In this document: positions 1 through 10,580 of the stretch, in pieces
Numbering within the stretch: position 1 is the stretch's first letter
How the letters are laid out: each line of letters begins with the position of its first letter
Origin: Gnetum montanum
Lineage: Eukaryota > Streptophyta > Gnetopsida > Gnetales > Gnetaceae
Direction: 5' to 3'
Assembly (NCBI GenBank): GCA_015680685.1
Contig: MNCI01033529.1
Span: 855,627-919,626, forward strand
Length of the DNA: 64,000 nt
Notes under the pieces: model-generated
What the model was told of the DNA's origin: nothing
What the model saw: only the letters and a program-made list of their open reading frames with translations
Databases searched by the model: none
Position numbers and translations under genes: made by a program

Positions 1-100
1 CGATATCGCGTACGCGATATCGCAGGAGAAGACACGATATCGCGTCGGTCACGATATCGCGTACGCGATATCGCGGCCTAGTGTAAACCGCATCTCATCA
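1..100 (-). repeat. Partial W-family LTR (U3 start) with tandem CG-rich palindromes
   Basis: This is the last 100 bp of an LTR that runs off the left edge. It ends at 100 in CTCATCA, the inverted match of the TGATGAG that opens the W LTR at 60560. Both copies carry the same array of palindromes built on the half-site CGATATCGCGT. Here the array at 1-75 is almost free of mutation and very rich in CpG. Base 101 onward is X1 gag, so the U3 edge borders target DNA. That makes this a 5' LTR or a solo LTR of a minus-strand element lying mostly outside the window. Confidence 0.7.
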
Positions 101-756
101 GATGTTCTATATGGTCTTTGAACGAGTCCACAAATTCGTTGAAACTTGATGTTAAAGTCTTTAATTGACTTTTTAACTCCTTTCTTAGCTTGTATTAGCC
201 CACAGTATAGTTGTTGTTGATCTAATTGATTACCAAACTGGGCTAAGAAAAGATTCTTCATGTCATCCCAACTTGTAATACTATTACTTGGTAAGTTTGA
301 ATACCAAATCTTAGCCATATCCTTCAGATTTGATACAAACAACCTACAAGCTTGATCTTGATGTTGAATATTTGCATGAGCTAAAGCTAACTCAAACATG
401 TGAATATATTCTTCAGCTAAATAAGCTTTCCCAGGAATAAAAGGCTCAGGCAAATATTTGTAAACTACCTTAGGAATATCATTGTAATTTTGAAATCCTA
501 ATGGTGTAACTCCTTGCCAAGGATTTGCCATCCTATTCCTTTGGATAGTTGAACTCTTAAACTTTCTAGATCTTCTCTTATAAATTGATAAACCAGATAT
601 AATGGGTGATCTTCTTGATCTTTTAGTTTTCACTCCACTACTTGTTCCCAATTCAAAATCTTTCTTTTGTTCTTCTACTAATGAAGAATCAGTCTTAAAA
701 TCAAGAATATCTTTTGAAACTTTGAAATTTTCCAAACTATCAATCTTCTTGGTCAT
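101..756 (-). pseudogene. gag: Truncated gag gene of X1
   Basis: An open frame of about 218 codons starts at the ATG at 756 and reads leftward. It is cut at about 101 by the W LTR, whose first codons are fused onto the frame. The product is the N-terminal part of a retrotransposon Gag. A basic RRSPI / KRRSRK stretch is followed by a conserved capsid-like region with features such as WYSNLP, SWDDMKNLFLAQFG and a KKGVKKSIKDFNIKF helix, matching the retrotransposon gag family. Gag packages element RNA into virus-like particles. There is no stop before the break, so this copy preserves sequence missing from X2, where the matching region falls in the assembly gap. Confidence 0.8.
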
Positions 757-881
757 GAACTGAAAATAGTATCTAATTTCTCAAGCCTTTATAGTAACAA
801 ATAATTGTTGATGTGCTAAAATTATAAGGCTTATGAACTTAGAGGCTAAACTTTCAGCCCTTCTTCTAGTTCCAAAAGAAC
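757..881 (-). other. X1 leader and primer-binding site
   Basis: This is the minus-strand leader between LTR A and the gag ATG. Immediately inside the LTR the minus strand reads GTTCTTT and then TGGAACTAGAAGAAGG, a degraded form of the TGGTGCTAGAAGGAGG block found at the same place in X2 and Z. Its position beside the LTR and its TGG start identify it as the tRNA primer-binding site. I cannot name the tRNA. Confidence 0.65.
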
Positions 882-2146
882 TGTTGGCGACCGTTTGGGA
901 CATGACCGCCAACGAGTGTCCTCGAACAGGATTTAGGTGCCTGCTGGTCTCTGGAAACACCAAGGCCCAGATACCTCCAAATAGACTCAGTACTTAATGT
1001 GAGTATGTGTGTGTGCTATTGCAGGGTGCGGTTGTGAAATGTGAAATGATTGCGTTGTGTGTAAACTATAGATGACTTGTCTTAAAGAGATTCAGCCAAC
1101 TTTGCCAAGTACTATGAGTTGTTGAGAGTTTCTATTTTGTTCAATTTCCTAGTCTATGCAGTCCTTATAATACCTACTTGTAACAAATAAAATTTTGCAA
1201 AAACATTTAAGCACAACTCTGTAAATCTACCTCTAATTTTCCACAGAGAAAGAGATAGTTCCACAAGAAAACTAGAAATAGAGCAAGATTCAATGGAAAT
1301 AGATAGAAAAGAAAGTAAATTTATATGGACCTAAAATATTTAAACAAGGTAAAATGACACGAGTAAACACTTCGCAATAAAGCTATCCCAAACTCAATAA
1401 CTACCAATTGTTCAAACTTCCAAAGCTCAAATAAGCAATTTCTTCAAGACAATCCTACTATGCTACCAAAAAATTGCTCCATAAACTACCACGTATGAGA
1501 CTCCATTTTGGCTAGATAATGGACATCAACAATTGCATTCAATAGAGCCTTCAAAAGACTTCACAGTTTTTGATTGAAATACCATGGAGATTCACTTTAA
1601 AGATTAAAAGAAGCTATTCTGGTCCTATCAACACACCAAAGATTTTCTGAACCCTCTTGACTATTGAATTGTTCAACGGCATGACTACAAGCACAGGCTC
1701 TCTTACAACAATCTCAATAGTAGTTCTTATACGTTGCAAAATAATAAAATTTACTACTAAAATGCTTTTAAGGCTTTTAAACACAAGCGCTTCTATGGAA
1801 AAATTTTAACAAAAATTTCTATCGGACAACAAGAACAATAAGAGCAATCTAAAAATCCCAAAATTACTTACCAAGGATGATACTATCTAAACCACTAGCT
1901 AAACAATTTAAACAAAATAAAAAATAATAAGAATAACTCACAGGACTATGACAAAGAGGCTGAAATCTTTTCTTTAGCAAGTCATCTTACAAGCAACCTT
2001 TCACACTTTCTTCTTTACAAATGCTCTTCTCCCAAGATCTAAAGTGTGTCTCCAAGTGAGAGCCCAAGTGCTAGCTAGTAGCCTTCCAAAGTGTGATGTA
2101 TCAAGTGTCTTCTTCAAAAATGTGATCTCCTCTTCTTACCCCTGAA

Positions 2147-2160
2147 GCCTTTTTATAAGG
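2147..2160 (-). promoter_or_regulatory. TATA box of LTR A
   Basis: Minus strand CCTTATAAAAAGGC. It sits at the junction of U3 and R, and the same sequence recurs at the same place in LTRs B and C. This would drive X1 transcription leftward into gag. Confidence 0.65.
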
Positions 2161-2229
2161 TTCAAAAGGTAGGTAGGTAAGTTACAAAATATCTTGGGTG
2201 GTTATAACCACCATAGAGATAAAAAAGCT

Positions 2230-2545
2230 ACGGGTGACAAGTGTCCTATTCAGTTGCCAAGTGTCTTCATTTAGTTGCCAAGTGGCCTCATTTCATTGCC
2301 AAGTGGTAACCATGGAGATAAAAAGGTTGTAGTTGACAAGTGTCCCATGCATTTGACAAGTGGCCCTTCAGTCGCCAAGTGGTCACCATGGAGACAAAAA
2401 ATCTATAGTTGACAAGTGGCCTTTTTAATTGCCAAGTGGCCTTTGTAATGGTTACAAACATCATGGGATTAAGGCTAGGAGGTTATAACTTCCACACAAA
2501 GTTATAACTATAGAAATAAAAGCTATGGTGGCCAAGTGTCCTATT
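2230..2545 (-). promoter_or_regulatory. Array of CACTTG (E-box-like) motifs upstream of the LTR A TATA box
   Basis: Ten CAAGTG cores (CACTTG on the transcribed strand) lie within about 310 bp, mostly as GCCAAGTGGCC or GACAAGTGTCC, interspersed with repeated blocks CCATGGAGA(T/C)AAAA. They begin about 75 bp upstream of the TATA box. The array is preserved in LTR B at about 9330-9640 and absent from C and D. CANNTG is the general bHLH target; function here is inference. Confidence 0.45.
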
Positions 2546-2867
2546 AGATAGCTATCCAATATAACTCCTTAGCATATGCAAATTTTTAAATTAATACTAA
2601 TACTCACTTGGTACACAACCAAGGGCTATCAAACGTGCAGTAGCATAATAACAACTAAATTACTTATATAAAAATCCAAAGTTAATCAAAGTAAATATCA
2701 TATTCTGCAACCAGAGCCTTGATGTAGTTGTGAATGTGCAGTCAATGATGCCACTAGCCATGACGATGAGGTGCTCCAGGTTTGATATGGAAGTTGCTGT
2801 TGATGTTAACGTGCAGTTGGTGTGTCTGATGGTATGTTTGATGGTGTGCCATGGCAAAAAATCTAGG

Positions 2868-3490
2868 ACCACCTGCATGCCCTTGAAGATCATGTTCATG
2901 CCCATGGCATCCCTTGTGGAACAGAAAAACCTCATGAATAGGTTCCTACCTACAATTGAGCACTAGGTATTCCTCAGCCTCACGAACTGGCCCGTGCTAT
3001 TGAAGATCACAACAACTTTCTTAGCATTCTGGGGATCCTCTAGGCATAGTTTGAGTTCAGCGGCGCGTTTGGCAGTGGAAAATCTCACAGCAGGGGCTCT
3101 GTTCATGTCGTCCTTGAGCACAACACTGGTGGCACTACCAGACAGATGAATGGCCTTACATCCTCTGTTAGCAGAGGCAACAAGGCAGCCCTTCCAGAGA
3201 TATCTGGGTCACCATTTTCACAACTCTACGTTTCATAGACGTGGCCCTCTTGTAGTTCCCCAGGCTCTTCTCCAGGCTGTGACTCAAGACAGACCTGTTG
3301 CACATAGAGACCATGATATCTTCATCCGGATTGGTCATCAGAGCCTCGTTCTTAAGCTCAATCTGGGGAATTTGGGGCTTCTGCTGCTGCGTAGGCAATG
3401 CAGAGGTCCCTTTGGTGGAAGAAATGGATTCGTTCAGCTTGGATTCATAATAGTCCTTGGGCTTGCTCATGAATTTCTGTATGTAGTCGA
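2868..3490 (-). pseudogene. Captured HMG-CoA reductase fragment in U3 of LTR A
   Basis: HMG-CoA reductase makes mevalonate at the ER membrane. The minus strand encodes pieces of the plant enzyme in order: the end of the second membrane segment and linker (DYIQKFMSKPKDY), the start of the catalytic region (NPDEDI, SHSLEKSLGNYKRA, SLEGLP), then GCLVASANRGCKAI, MNRAPAVRFSTAKRAAELK, CLEDP, FNSTGQF and the signature DAMGMNM, ending near VLDF. The piece that should lie between SLEGLP and GCLVA is missing, and the join falls in GAAGGGCTGCCT, which could encode either side. There are frameshifts and stops. The stretch from GCLVA to VLDF contains no intron. Homology fades below about 2868. It lies in the sense orientation of the element. 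LTR B carries the same piece. Confidence 0.85.
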
Positions 3491-4685
3491 TGCTAATGTA
3501 AATGGTTTTCGTCCTCAGCGATCGTAGTCCTGGCATGAGGCTCATCTCTACATGACATTGGTGGCACCGTTTTGCCATACGCAAATATTTAAGGTACCTT
3601 GTGGTTGACAATTGCGAAGCATTTGGCCATGAATTTTTAAAATAATATTGTAACACTTTCGAAATGGCCATTGGAAGGTCGAACCAACAAATTTATGCAT
3701 GAAGCGTCCAGTGAGAACTGGCATGTCGAAATGGCATTGAAGGAGATTAAAGCTTGTGCTACCATGGGAGTCTGAGTCTACTTTTGAGAAATGAAGCATT
3801 ACTATCTTTGCATTTTCTCTAAGTTTGACAGAGCCAAAATCCTGCGCACATGATGATGATGAGTCCTAGCACACATGCGTAATCCAAAAAGATGGCCTTT
3901 GATCCACCAATTTCCTTCATTGAACCATTTTTGCGATGTTCCATCATCATTTTTTATTTATTCGTTCTTTCAAAACCATAATTTTCATATAGGGAAATAT
4001 AATTTGTCACATGATTCATATTCACAGGGGCCACTTCCAAACATACCACCACTTGCATCCTTCAAACATTTTCCATATAGTTTAATGAGTTTATTGTTCA
4101 TCAAAACATCAGCCTTGAATTCACTGTTAACGTTCTGATTACTTAAAAAATCTCATTAAGTACCAATTGCAGTTGTTCCAAATGTTCTTGTTGGTTGATA
4201 TCATTTACAAATGTTGTGATAAATCTTCCTAAATATGGCCTCAACACGTTGTATATCAACCTCATGAAATTTTCGAGGGCATTGCATAGGCCAAACAATA
4301 TAACTCTTAATTCCAAGGCATCATTTGGTTTCTACAAGTTGCCTTACATTCATTACCTTCCCATACCTTATGGAGGTTAACTAAACCCACTTCTTGACTT
4401 GTACATCAATACATGTTTGTAGATCCATTGAATGCTTCTTTGGCACTAAAATAGCTGGTAGAGGATTGTCATGAACTTTGAACAATTGATCATTTGTCTT
4501 AAACAAAACTGTATTTTCTAGTGAATCAATTAGAGAAAAACCTTTCAAACTACCAACCCAACACCTCTGAAAAGTCTTCATCCAATAAAATATTGGCAAT
4601 GTTTAAATTAGGGTGACGTTAGTTATATGATTAGCTTCATAACCTCACAAAGCCTGCTCTATTAAATGGCCAAAATGTGCCAACA

Positions 4686-6706
4686 GTCTTTGCATTAAAG
4701 AAATGGAGGTAGTATTTTTTTTGTAGCAAGGTTAACATCGTTTGCAAGAGCAATGTACTCTGGGCTATCACAAACAATCTCTATGAAAGTAGTAGGATAG
4801 CTTGGTGGAAAGCTATAATAGTAAAATTCAATTTTCATTATGTGAAATAATCATTGACTAAAGATCAAGCTATAATGACACAACTTACGACCTCACTCAT
4901 TGATTATCGGGCAATCATAGATCTTGAATTCCCTAACGAGCATGTTAGCACTATCAACACTGTCCTGTCACATCTTGAAGCTACTTTTCATTTTGACGGT
5001 GCCTCGACCATGCGAGGAGGTAGCGCAGCTACCATCATTACATTCCCCTCTAGGGAAATGCAACCTTTTGCTTATTGTTTCATGTTCCTTTGTACAAACA
5101 ATGTGGTAGAGTACGAATGGTTACTCAGGGGCCTCTTAGCAGCCTAATTATTAGGCATCCAACACCTGACGATTCACAGGGATTCACAACTTGTTGTGAA
5201 TCAAATCACTGGGGACTATGCCTGCAAAGCTACACACCTGCAACCCTACTACGACCTAGCAAAAATTTTGCTTAAACAATTTGCGATGATAGACGTTCAA
5301 CACATGCCACACAATGAAAACATAGTAGCAAATGCCTTGGCCACCCTAGCATTAAACGTGCCACCACACCTATTCACAAGTTTTCTAGCTTCATTTACCG
5401 AGTGTACAGAGCTTATCACTCAGGTGGTACACGTACCCTCTATTAGCGTTGTGGGCACCCAGGAGTGGTATGCCAACATTAAAGTCTACCTACAACATGG
5501 CAAGCCATCACACGGATTGACATCTACCCAGAGAGATGAGATTCGAAAGTGTTCTCAGCAATATGTGCTCATGGGAAATAATGCCTTGTGAAAATGCTCC
5601 TATGACAGGATATTGCTAGCATGCGTAAATGAGGAGCAAGCATAAAAGGTCATTAATGAAGTACACGAGGGACTATGTGGTGAACACATAGCACCTAGCG
5701 TCATGGCTACAAAAATAAGATGCCTAGGGTACTATTGGCCTGACATGGAGCGTGATTGCGTAGCCAAAGTCAAGAATTGTGATACTTGCCAAAGATATGC
5801 AAATCTCATATACATTTTTCTTACAAAGTTGCATCCAACGTAGATCACATGGCCTTTCCAATGATGGGGGCTAGACATCATATGACCTATCACACCTAAG
5901 TCTTCTGGAGGGCATAGCTTCATCATCACTGCCACTGATTATTTTATAAAGTGGGTGGAGGCTATTCCCCTGAAGAAGACTACATCCCAGCAGGTTTTTC
6001 ATTTCATCTTAGACAACATTGTGACAAGGTTTGGGTTTCCCATAATTATTGTGACCGAAAATGCGCCATAGTTTAGTAGTGCAGAAACCAAAACCTTCTG
6101 CAACAATCTTGGCATCAGGTAGTCATTCCCCTTGCCATACTACCCATAGGAAAATAGACAAGTAGAAGCTATGAATAATCCATCATCATCTTGCTCAAGA
6201 AAATTCTTAACAAGAGCAAGAGACAATGGCATGAGCAAATCCTGTATGTGCTTTGGACTTACAGGACGATGTGTAGGACTGCGACAGGTAAGACACCTTA
6301 TAGTCTTGTTTATAGATCTAAAGTGGTGTTACCTCTTGAGTTGTAGGTACCATCACTTCGAATGATCCTATCGAACATCATGAGCGAAGACCAGAATAAT
6401 GAGTCAAGGATCATTGACCTCGACTCCATAGAGGAGGAGCATGCATAGACACTTGGTCACATAGAGCAATATCAGAACAAGCAATGACAAAAGCATTATG
6501 CAAACCAACATCAGCAACTGGTAAAGAAGGGAGACGTCGTTCTCAAGGCTATTTGTGAACATGTGAACAAATTCACAGCAAACTGGGAAGGTCCATTCAT
6601 GATCAGAAAAGCCTATGGGAATGGGGCCTTCAAGCTAGCAGACATGGATGGTAACGAGTTCGCGAACCCTGTAAATCATTCATACCTCAAGCCATACTAC
6701 ATCTAA
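4686..6706 (+). pseudogene. pol: Y' pol fragment, copy 1: RNase H, plant-type RNase H, integrase
   Basis: Broken plus-strand Tat-type pol. It opens inside the Ty3-type RNase H (FALKKWRYYLF), just after LTR A. Next come the plant/archaeal-type RNase H (FHFDGAST, VVEYEWLL, HRDSQLVV, NIVANALATLA; 4985-5350), the integrase HHCC zinc finger (HEGLCGEH...CDTCQRY, about 5655-5805) and the integrase core from about 5840 (WGLDI, IVTENAP, then a stop). A C-terminal beta domain (WEGPFMIRKAYGNGAF) ends with the stop at 6706. The second catalytic Asp is Glu and several stops lie in frame (for example at 5589, 5841 and 6070), so it is inactive. Its 5' part was separated by the X1 insertion and lies outside the window. 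Confidence 0.85.
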
Positions 6707-6709
6707 AGT

Positions 6710-7155
6710 AAGAGAAAGGTGAGCAATCATCCGCTACAACATAAAATTGGCAAACAAACATTCACTACAACATGAAACTGGCAAAGGTAAGCAATCGTCT
6801 GCTATGACGTAAAATTGGCACAACTCGTCCACTATGACATAAAACTAGCAAAGGCAGTTTTCTATGACTATAAACTAGTAAAAACTATTTTCCATGACAT
6901 AAAACTGGCAAAGTACATTTACTATGATGTTAAACAAGCATAGACGGTCCGCTATGACTTTAAACTAGCCTATCCATTGTCTACTATGACGATAAAATAG
7001 CACAGCAGTTTGCTGTGACCTTAAACTAGTACTACCATCATCTGCTATGATGATAAGCTAGCACAATGGTCTGCTAGGACCTTAAATAGTGCATCATGAT
7101 CTACTAAGACCTTAAACTAGCACATCAAATGGTCTATGATGATTTTAAACTAGGT
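6710..7155 (+). repeat. Short-period tandem repeats after Y' integrase, copy 1
   Basis: About thirteen diverged units of roughly 32-36 bp, each with a core like CTATGAC.TAAACTAGCA. They start right after the integrase stop. Matching blocks lie in the same relative place after the integrases of Y' copy 2, outer Y and Z. Confidence 0.75.
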
Positions 7156-7983
7156 TCACAGCATGTCCCCAACATGCATCCGTGACCCATCAAGCAAGCA
7201 AGCGTGCACATCACCAACACAGGGTGGGGCATTGCAGTTCTTGAATGTAGTTCACGATGCTAAGAAAACATCCTCAGGAATATGTGTAATGCCACTACCC
7301 CTAGAATCTTGCTAATCTTCCAAAGATGTCTTATGATATCTTGCTAACCTTCTGGAGCTACTGTTACCATGGCGCTTTGCCCTGGTAGTAGCTTTCGTAG
7401 TCAGTGTCTACTATTGGAGTTCTAGTAGTATTGTGGCCCACCTACAATGTTGCTATCCTCCAACCCTCGATATCACCCGTGCCCAAAATACATTCAGCTT
7501 TTGGGTAGCCTATCTCATAGCTGAACTACATAATTTTTGCCTTGCATGGGGATTCTTGAGCACTCGCATCACCGTAAGTCCTAGCTGCCTCGATGCCGAC
7601 CTCTCCATGCAGACGCTACCAGAACTATTGCCGGCCTTTCTAGTTTGGATGTCAAATGGCTTAAAAACAACATCTGTTGTTCCAACAATGTTCAAAGTAA
7701 GAGACACCTTTTCCTTCATTTTACATTATAGTTTTTTCTTCTAGTTTTCTCTATGTTGTGTTTGTAGGATATGTATCAAAGGGGCATCGATCATAGGTGC
7801 ATTTCACCACAGAGGTAGGACATTACATCATTCCAAGGTGGTCATCCTAACTCGCTTAGCCACTTTGAAGTGCATATCCTACCTTCCCCCTTGAGCTTCT
7901 TTACCTTGTTCCTTACACTCATAATTCTCACTCTCACCTCTTTTACAAATTTTCCTGATGCTTGTAAAGCCCTCCCATATGCC
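7156..7983 (+). other. Y' 3' untranslated region up to the LTR B junction
   Basis: About 830 bp, colinear with 13880-14709 and, reversed, with about 38490-39290 of outer Y. An open frame at 7433-7744 lies inside it but is not shared with the outer Y version, so I do not call a gene. The last bases (CCCTCCCATATGCC) are the insertion site of X2 as duplicated here. Confidence 0.6.
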
Positions 7984-9246
7984 TGTTTGCGACCATTTGG
8001 GACGCAACCACCAATGAGTGTCCTCGAACAAGATTTAGGTGCCTCCTAGTCTCTGGAACACCAAGGCCCAGATACCTCCAAATAAACTTAGTAGTTAATG
8101 TGAGTATGTGTGTGTGCTGTTGCAGCATGCGGTTGTGAAAAATGAAATGATTGCATTATGTGTAAACTATAGATGACTTGTCTTAAAGAGATTTAGCCAA
8201 CTTTGCCACGTACTGTGAGTTGTTGAGAGTTCCTATTTTGTTCAATTGCCTAGTCTACGCAGTCCTTATAATACCTACTTGTAACAAATAAAATTTTGCA
8301 AAAACATTTGAGCACAACTCTGCGAATCTACCTCTAATTTTCCCCAAAGAAAGAGATAGTTCCACAAGAAAACTAGAAATAGAGCAAGATTCAATGGAAA
8401 TATACAGAAAAGAAAGTAAATTTGAATGGACCTCAAATATTTAAACAAGGCAAAATGACACGAGTAAACACTTCGCAATAAAGCTATCCCAAATTCAATA
8501 ACTACCAATTGTTCAAACTTCCAAGGCTCAAATAAGCAATTTCTTCAAGAAAATTCTACTATGCTACCAAAAAATTGCTGCGTAAACTACCACGTATGAG
8601 ACTCCATTTTGGCTAGATAATGGACATGAACAATTGCATTCAATAGAGCCTTCAAAAGACTTGACAATTTTTGATTGAAATATCATGGAGATTCACTTTA
8701 AAGATTAAAAGAAGCTATTCTGGTCCTATCAAAACACCAAAGATTTTCTGAACCCTCTTGACTATTGAATCGTTCAACGACATGACTACAAGCATAGGCT
8801 CTCTAACAACAATCTCAATAGAAGTTCTTATACATTGTACAATAATAAAATTTACTACTAAAATGCTCTTAAGGCTTTTAAACACAAGCGCTTCTATGGA
8901 ACAATTTTAATAGAAATTTCTATCAGGCAACAAGAACAATAAGAGCAATCTAAAAATTCAAAAATTACTTACCAAGGATGATACTATCTAAAACACTAGC
9001 TAAAAAATTTAAACAAAATAAAAAACAATAAGCATAACTCACAGGACTATGACAAAGAGGCTAAAATCTTTTCTTTAGCAAGTCATCTTACAAGAAACCT
9101 TTAACACTTTCTTCTTTACAAATGCTCTTCTCCCAAGACCCAAAGTGTGTCTCCAAGTGAGAGCCCAAGTGCTAGCTAGTAGCCTTCCAAAGTGTGATGT
9201 ATCAAGTGTCTTCTTCAAAAATGTGATCTCCTCTTCTTACCCCTAA

Positions 9247-9261
9247 AGCCTTTTTATAAGG
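9247..9261 (-). promoter_or_regulatory. TATA box of LTR B
   Basis: Minus strand CCTTATAAAAAGGC, identical to LTR A and in the same position relative to the CACTTG array. With no gag downstream, a transcript from here would enter Y' sequence antisense. Confidence 0.55.
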
Positions 9262-9944
9262 TTCAAAAGGTAGGTAGGTAAGTTACAAAATATCTTGGGT
9301 GGTTATAACCACCATAGAGATAAAAAAGCTATGAGTGACAAGTGTCCTATTCAGTTGCCAAGTGTCTTCATTCAGTTGCCAAGTGGCCTCATTTCATTGC
9401 CAAGTGGTCACCATGGAGATAAAAAGGTTGTAGTTGACAAGTGTCCCATGCAATTGACAAGTGGCCCTTCAGTCGCCAAGTGGTCACCATGGAGACAAAA
9501 ACTCTATAGTTGACAAGTGGCCTTTTTAATTGCCAAGTGGCCTTTGTAATGGTTACAAACATCATGGTATTAAGGCTAGGAGGTTATAACTTCCACACAA
9601 AGTTATAACTATAGAAATAAAAGTAATGGTGGCCAAGTGTCCTATTAGATAGCTATCCAATATAACTCCTTAGCATATGCAAATTTTTAAATTAATGCTA
9701 ATACTCACTTGGTACACAAACAAGGGCTATCAAACGTGCAGTAGCATAATAACAATTAAATTACTTATATAAAAACCCAAAGTTAATCAAAGTAAATATC
9801 ATATTCTGCAACCAGAGCCTTGATGTAGTTGTGAATGTGCAGTCAATGATGCCACTAGCCATGATGATGAGGTGCTCCAGGTTTGATATGGAAGTTGCTG
9901 TTGATGTTAACATGCAGTAGGTGTGTTTGATGGTGTGCCATGGC

Positions 9945-10580
9945 AGAAAATCCAGGATCCCCTACATGCCCTTGAAGACCGTGTTCATGCCCATGGCATC
10001 CCCTGTGGAACAGCAGAACCTCATGAATAGGTTCTTGCCTACAATCGAGCACTGGATATTCCTCAGACTCATGAACTAGCTCGTGCTATTGAAGATCACG
10101 TTAACTTTCCCAACATTCTGGGGATCCTCTAGGCACAGTTTGAGTTCAGCGGCGTGTTTGGCAGAGGCAAATCTCACAGTAGGGGCTCTGTTCATGTCAT
10201 CCCTAAGCATAACACTGGTGGCACTACCAAACAGATCAATGGCCTTACATCCTTTGTTAGCGGAGGCAACAAGGCAGCCCTTCTAGAGATATCTGGGTCA
10301 CCATTTTCATAACTCTACATTTCACAGACATGGCCCTCTTGGAGTTCCCTAGGCTTTTCTCCAGACTGTGACTCAGGATAGACCCATTGCACATATAGAC
10401 CACGATATCTTCATCCGGATTGGCCACCAGAGCCTCGTTCTTAAGCTTAATCTGGGGAATTTGGGGCTTCTGCTACTACGTAGGTGATGTAGAGCTCCTT
10501 TGGTGGAAGAAATGGATTCGTTCAACTCGGATTCATCATAGTCCTTGGGATTTCTCATGAATTTCTGTATGTAGTCGATG
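9945..10580 (-). pseudogene. Captured HMG-CoA reductase fragment in LTR B
   Basis: Duplicate of the piece in LTR A, with its own mutations. It is clearer in places: DYIQKF (10560-10580), NPKDYDESELNES, ANPDEDIVV, SHSLEKSLGNSKRA, SLEGLP, then the same join into a GCLVAS-like segment, MNRAPTVRFASAKHAAELK, CLEDP, and DAMGMNT. It has the same internal deletion as copy A, so the deletion predates the duplication. Extra stops and frameshifts make it non-coding. Reading it beside copy A resolves several damaged codons and strengthens the family call. Confidence 0.82.

Larger units (their letters stand above)
1..4685 (-). mobile_element. X1, Ty3/gypsy element, 5' end only
   Basis: Read on the minus strand, this is a 5' LTR (A, 4685 to 882), a short leader with primer-binding site (881-757), and the start of gag (756 to about 101). 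The rest is interrupted by the W LTR and leaves the window. The internal part is colinear with X2 at 23.4-24.2 kb, so X1 and X2 belong to one family. Their LTRs differ: A is about 1 kb longer than C and D and has an unrelated U3. The LTR edge at 4685 (CCAACA) adjoins the RNase H coding sequence of Y', so X1 inserted into Y' pol. Confidence 0.75.
882..4685 (-). repeat. LTR A (3804 bp), 5' LTR of X1
   Basis: Terminal inverted repeat TGTTGG...CCAACA. The part from 882 to about 2196 (R-U5 plus core promoter) aligns with LTRs B, C and D. The U3, about 2196-4660, is shared only with B. It holds, on the minus strand from the TATA outward, a run of CACTTG motifs (2230-2545), a captured HMG-CoA reductase fragment (about 2868-3490) and about 1.1 kb of unrecognised sequence. 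The outer 25 bp again match C and D. The length is extreme for a plant LTR and is explained by the foreign U3. Confidence 0.85.

Noticed and set aside
3150-3527. Plus-strand 125-codon ORF
   Set aside because: Shadow of the HMG-CoA reductase fragment on the opposite strand.
2660-3671. A working HMG-CoA reductase gene
   Set aside because: Stops, frameshifts and an internal deletion; it lacks both ends of the enzyme and lies wholly within an LTR.
4195-4599. ORFs in the outer U3 of LTR A (and 11247-11690 in B), and a hydrophobic stretch encoded at 10853-11044
   Set aside because: Open in both copies because the copies are recent duplicates. I could not match them to any family, so I do not call genes, though they might be further captured pieces.
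6710-7155. CRISPR-like array of short repeats
   Set aside because: Units are diverged and contiguous, without uniform spacers, in a plant retrotransposon; no cas genes.
7433-7744. 103-codon ORF, longer (153 codons) at 14159-14620
   Set aside because: It lies in the Y' 3' untranslated region, differs in length between duplicates by a single stop, and is not open in the outer Y counterpart.
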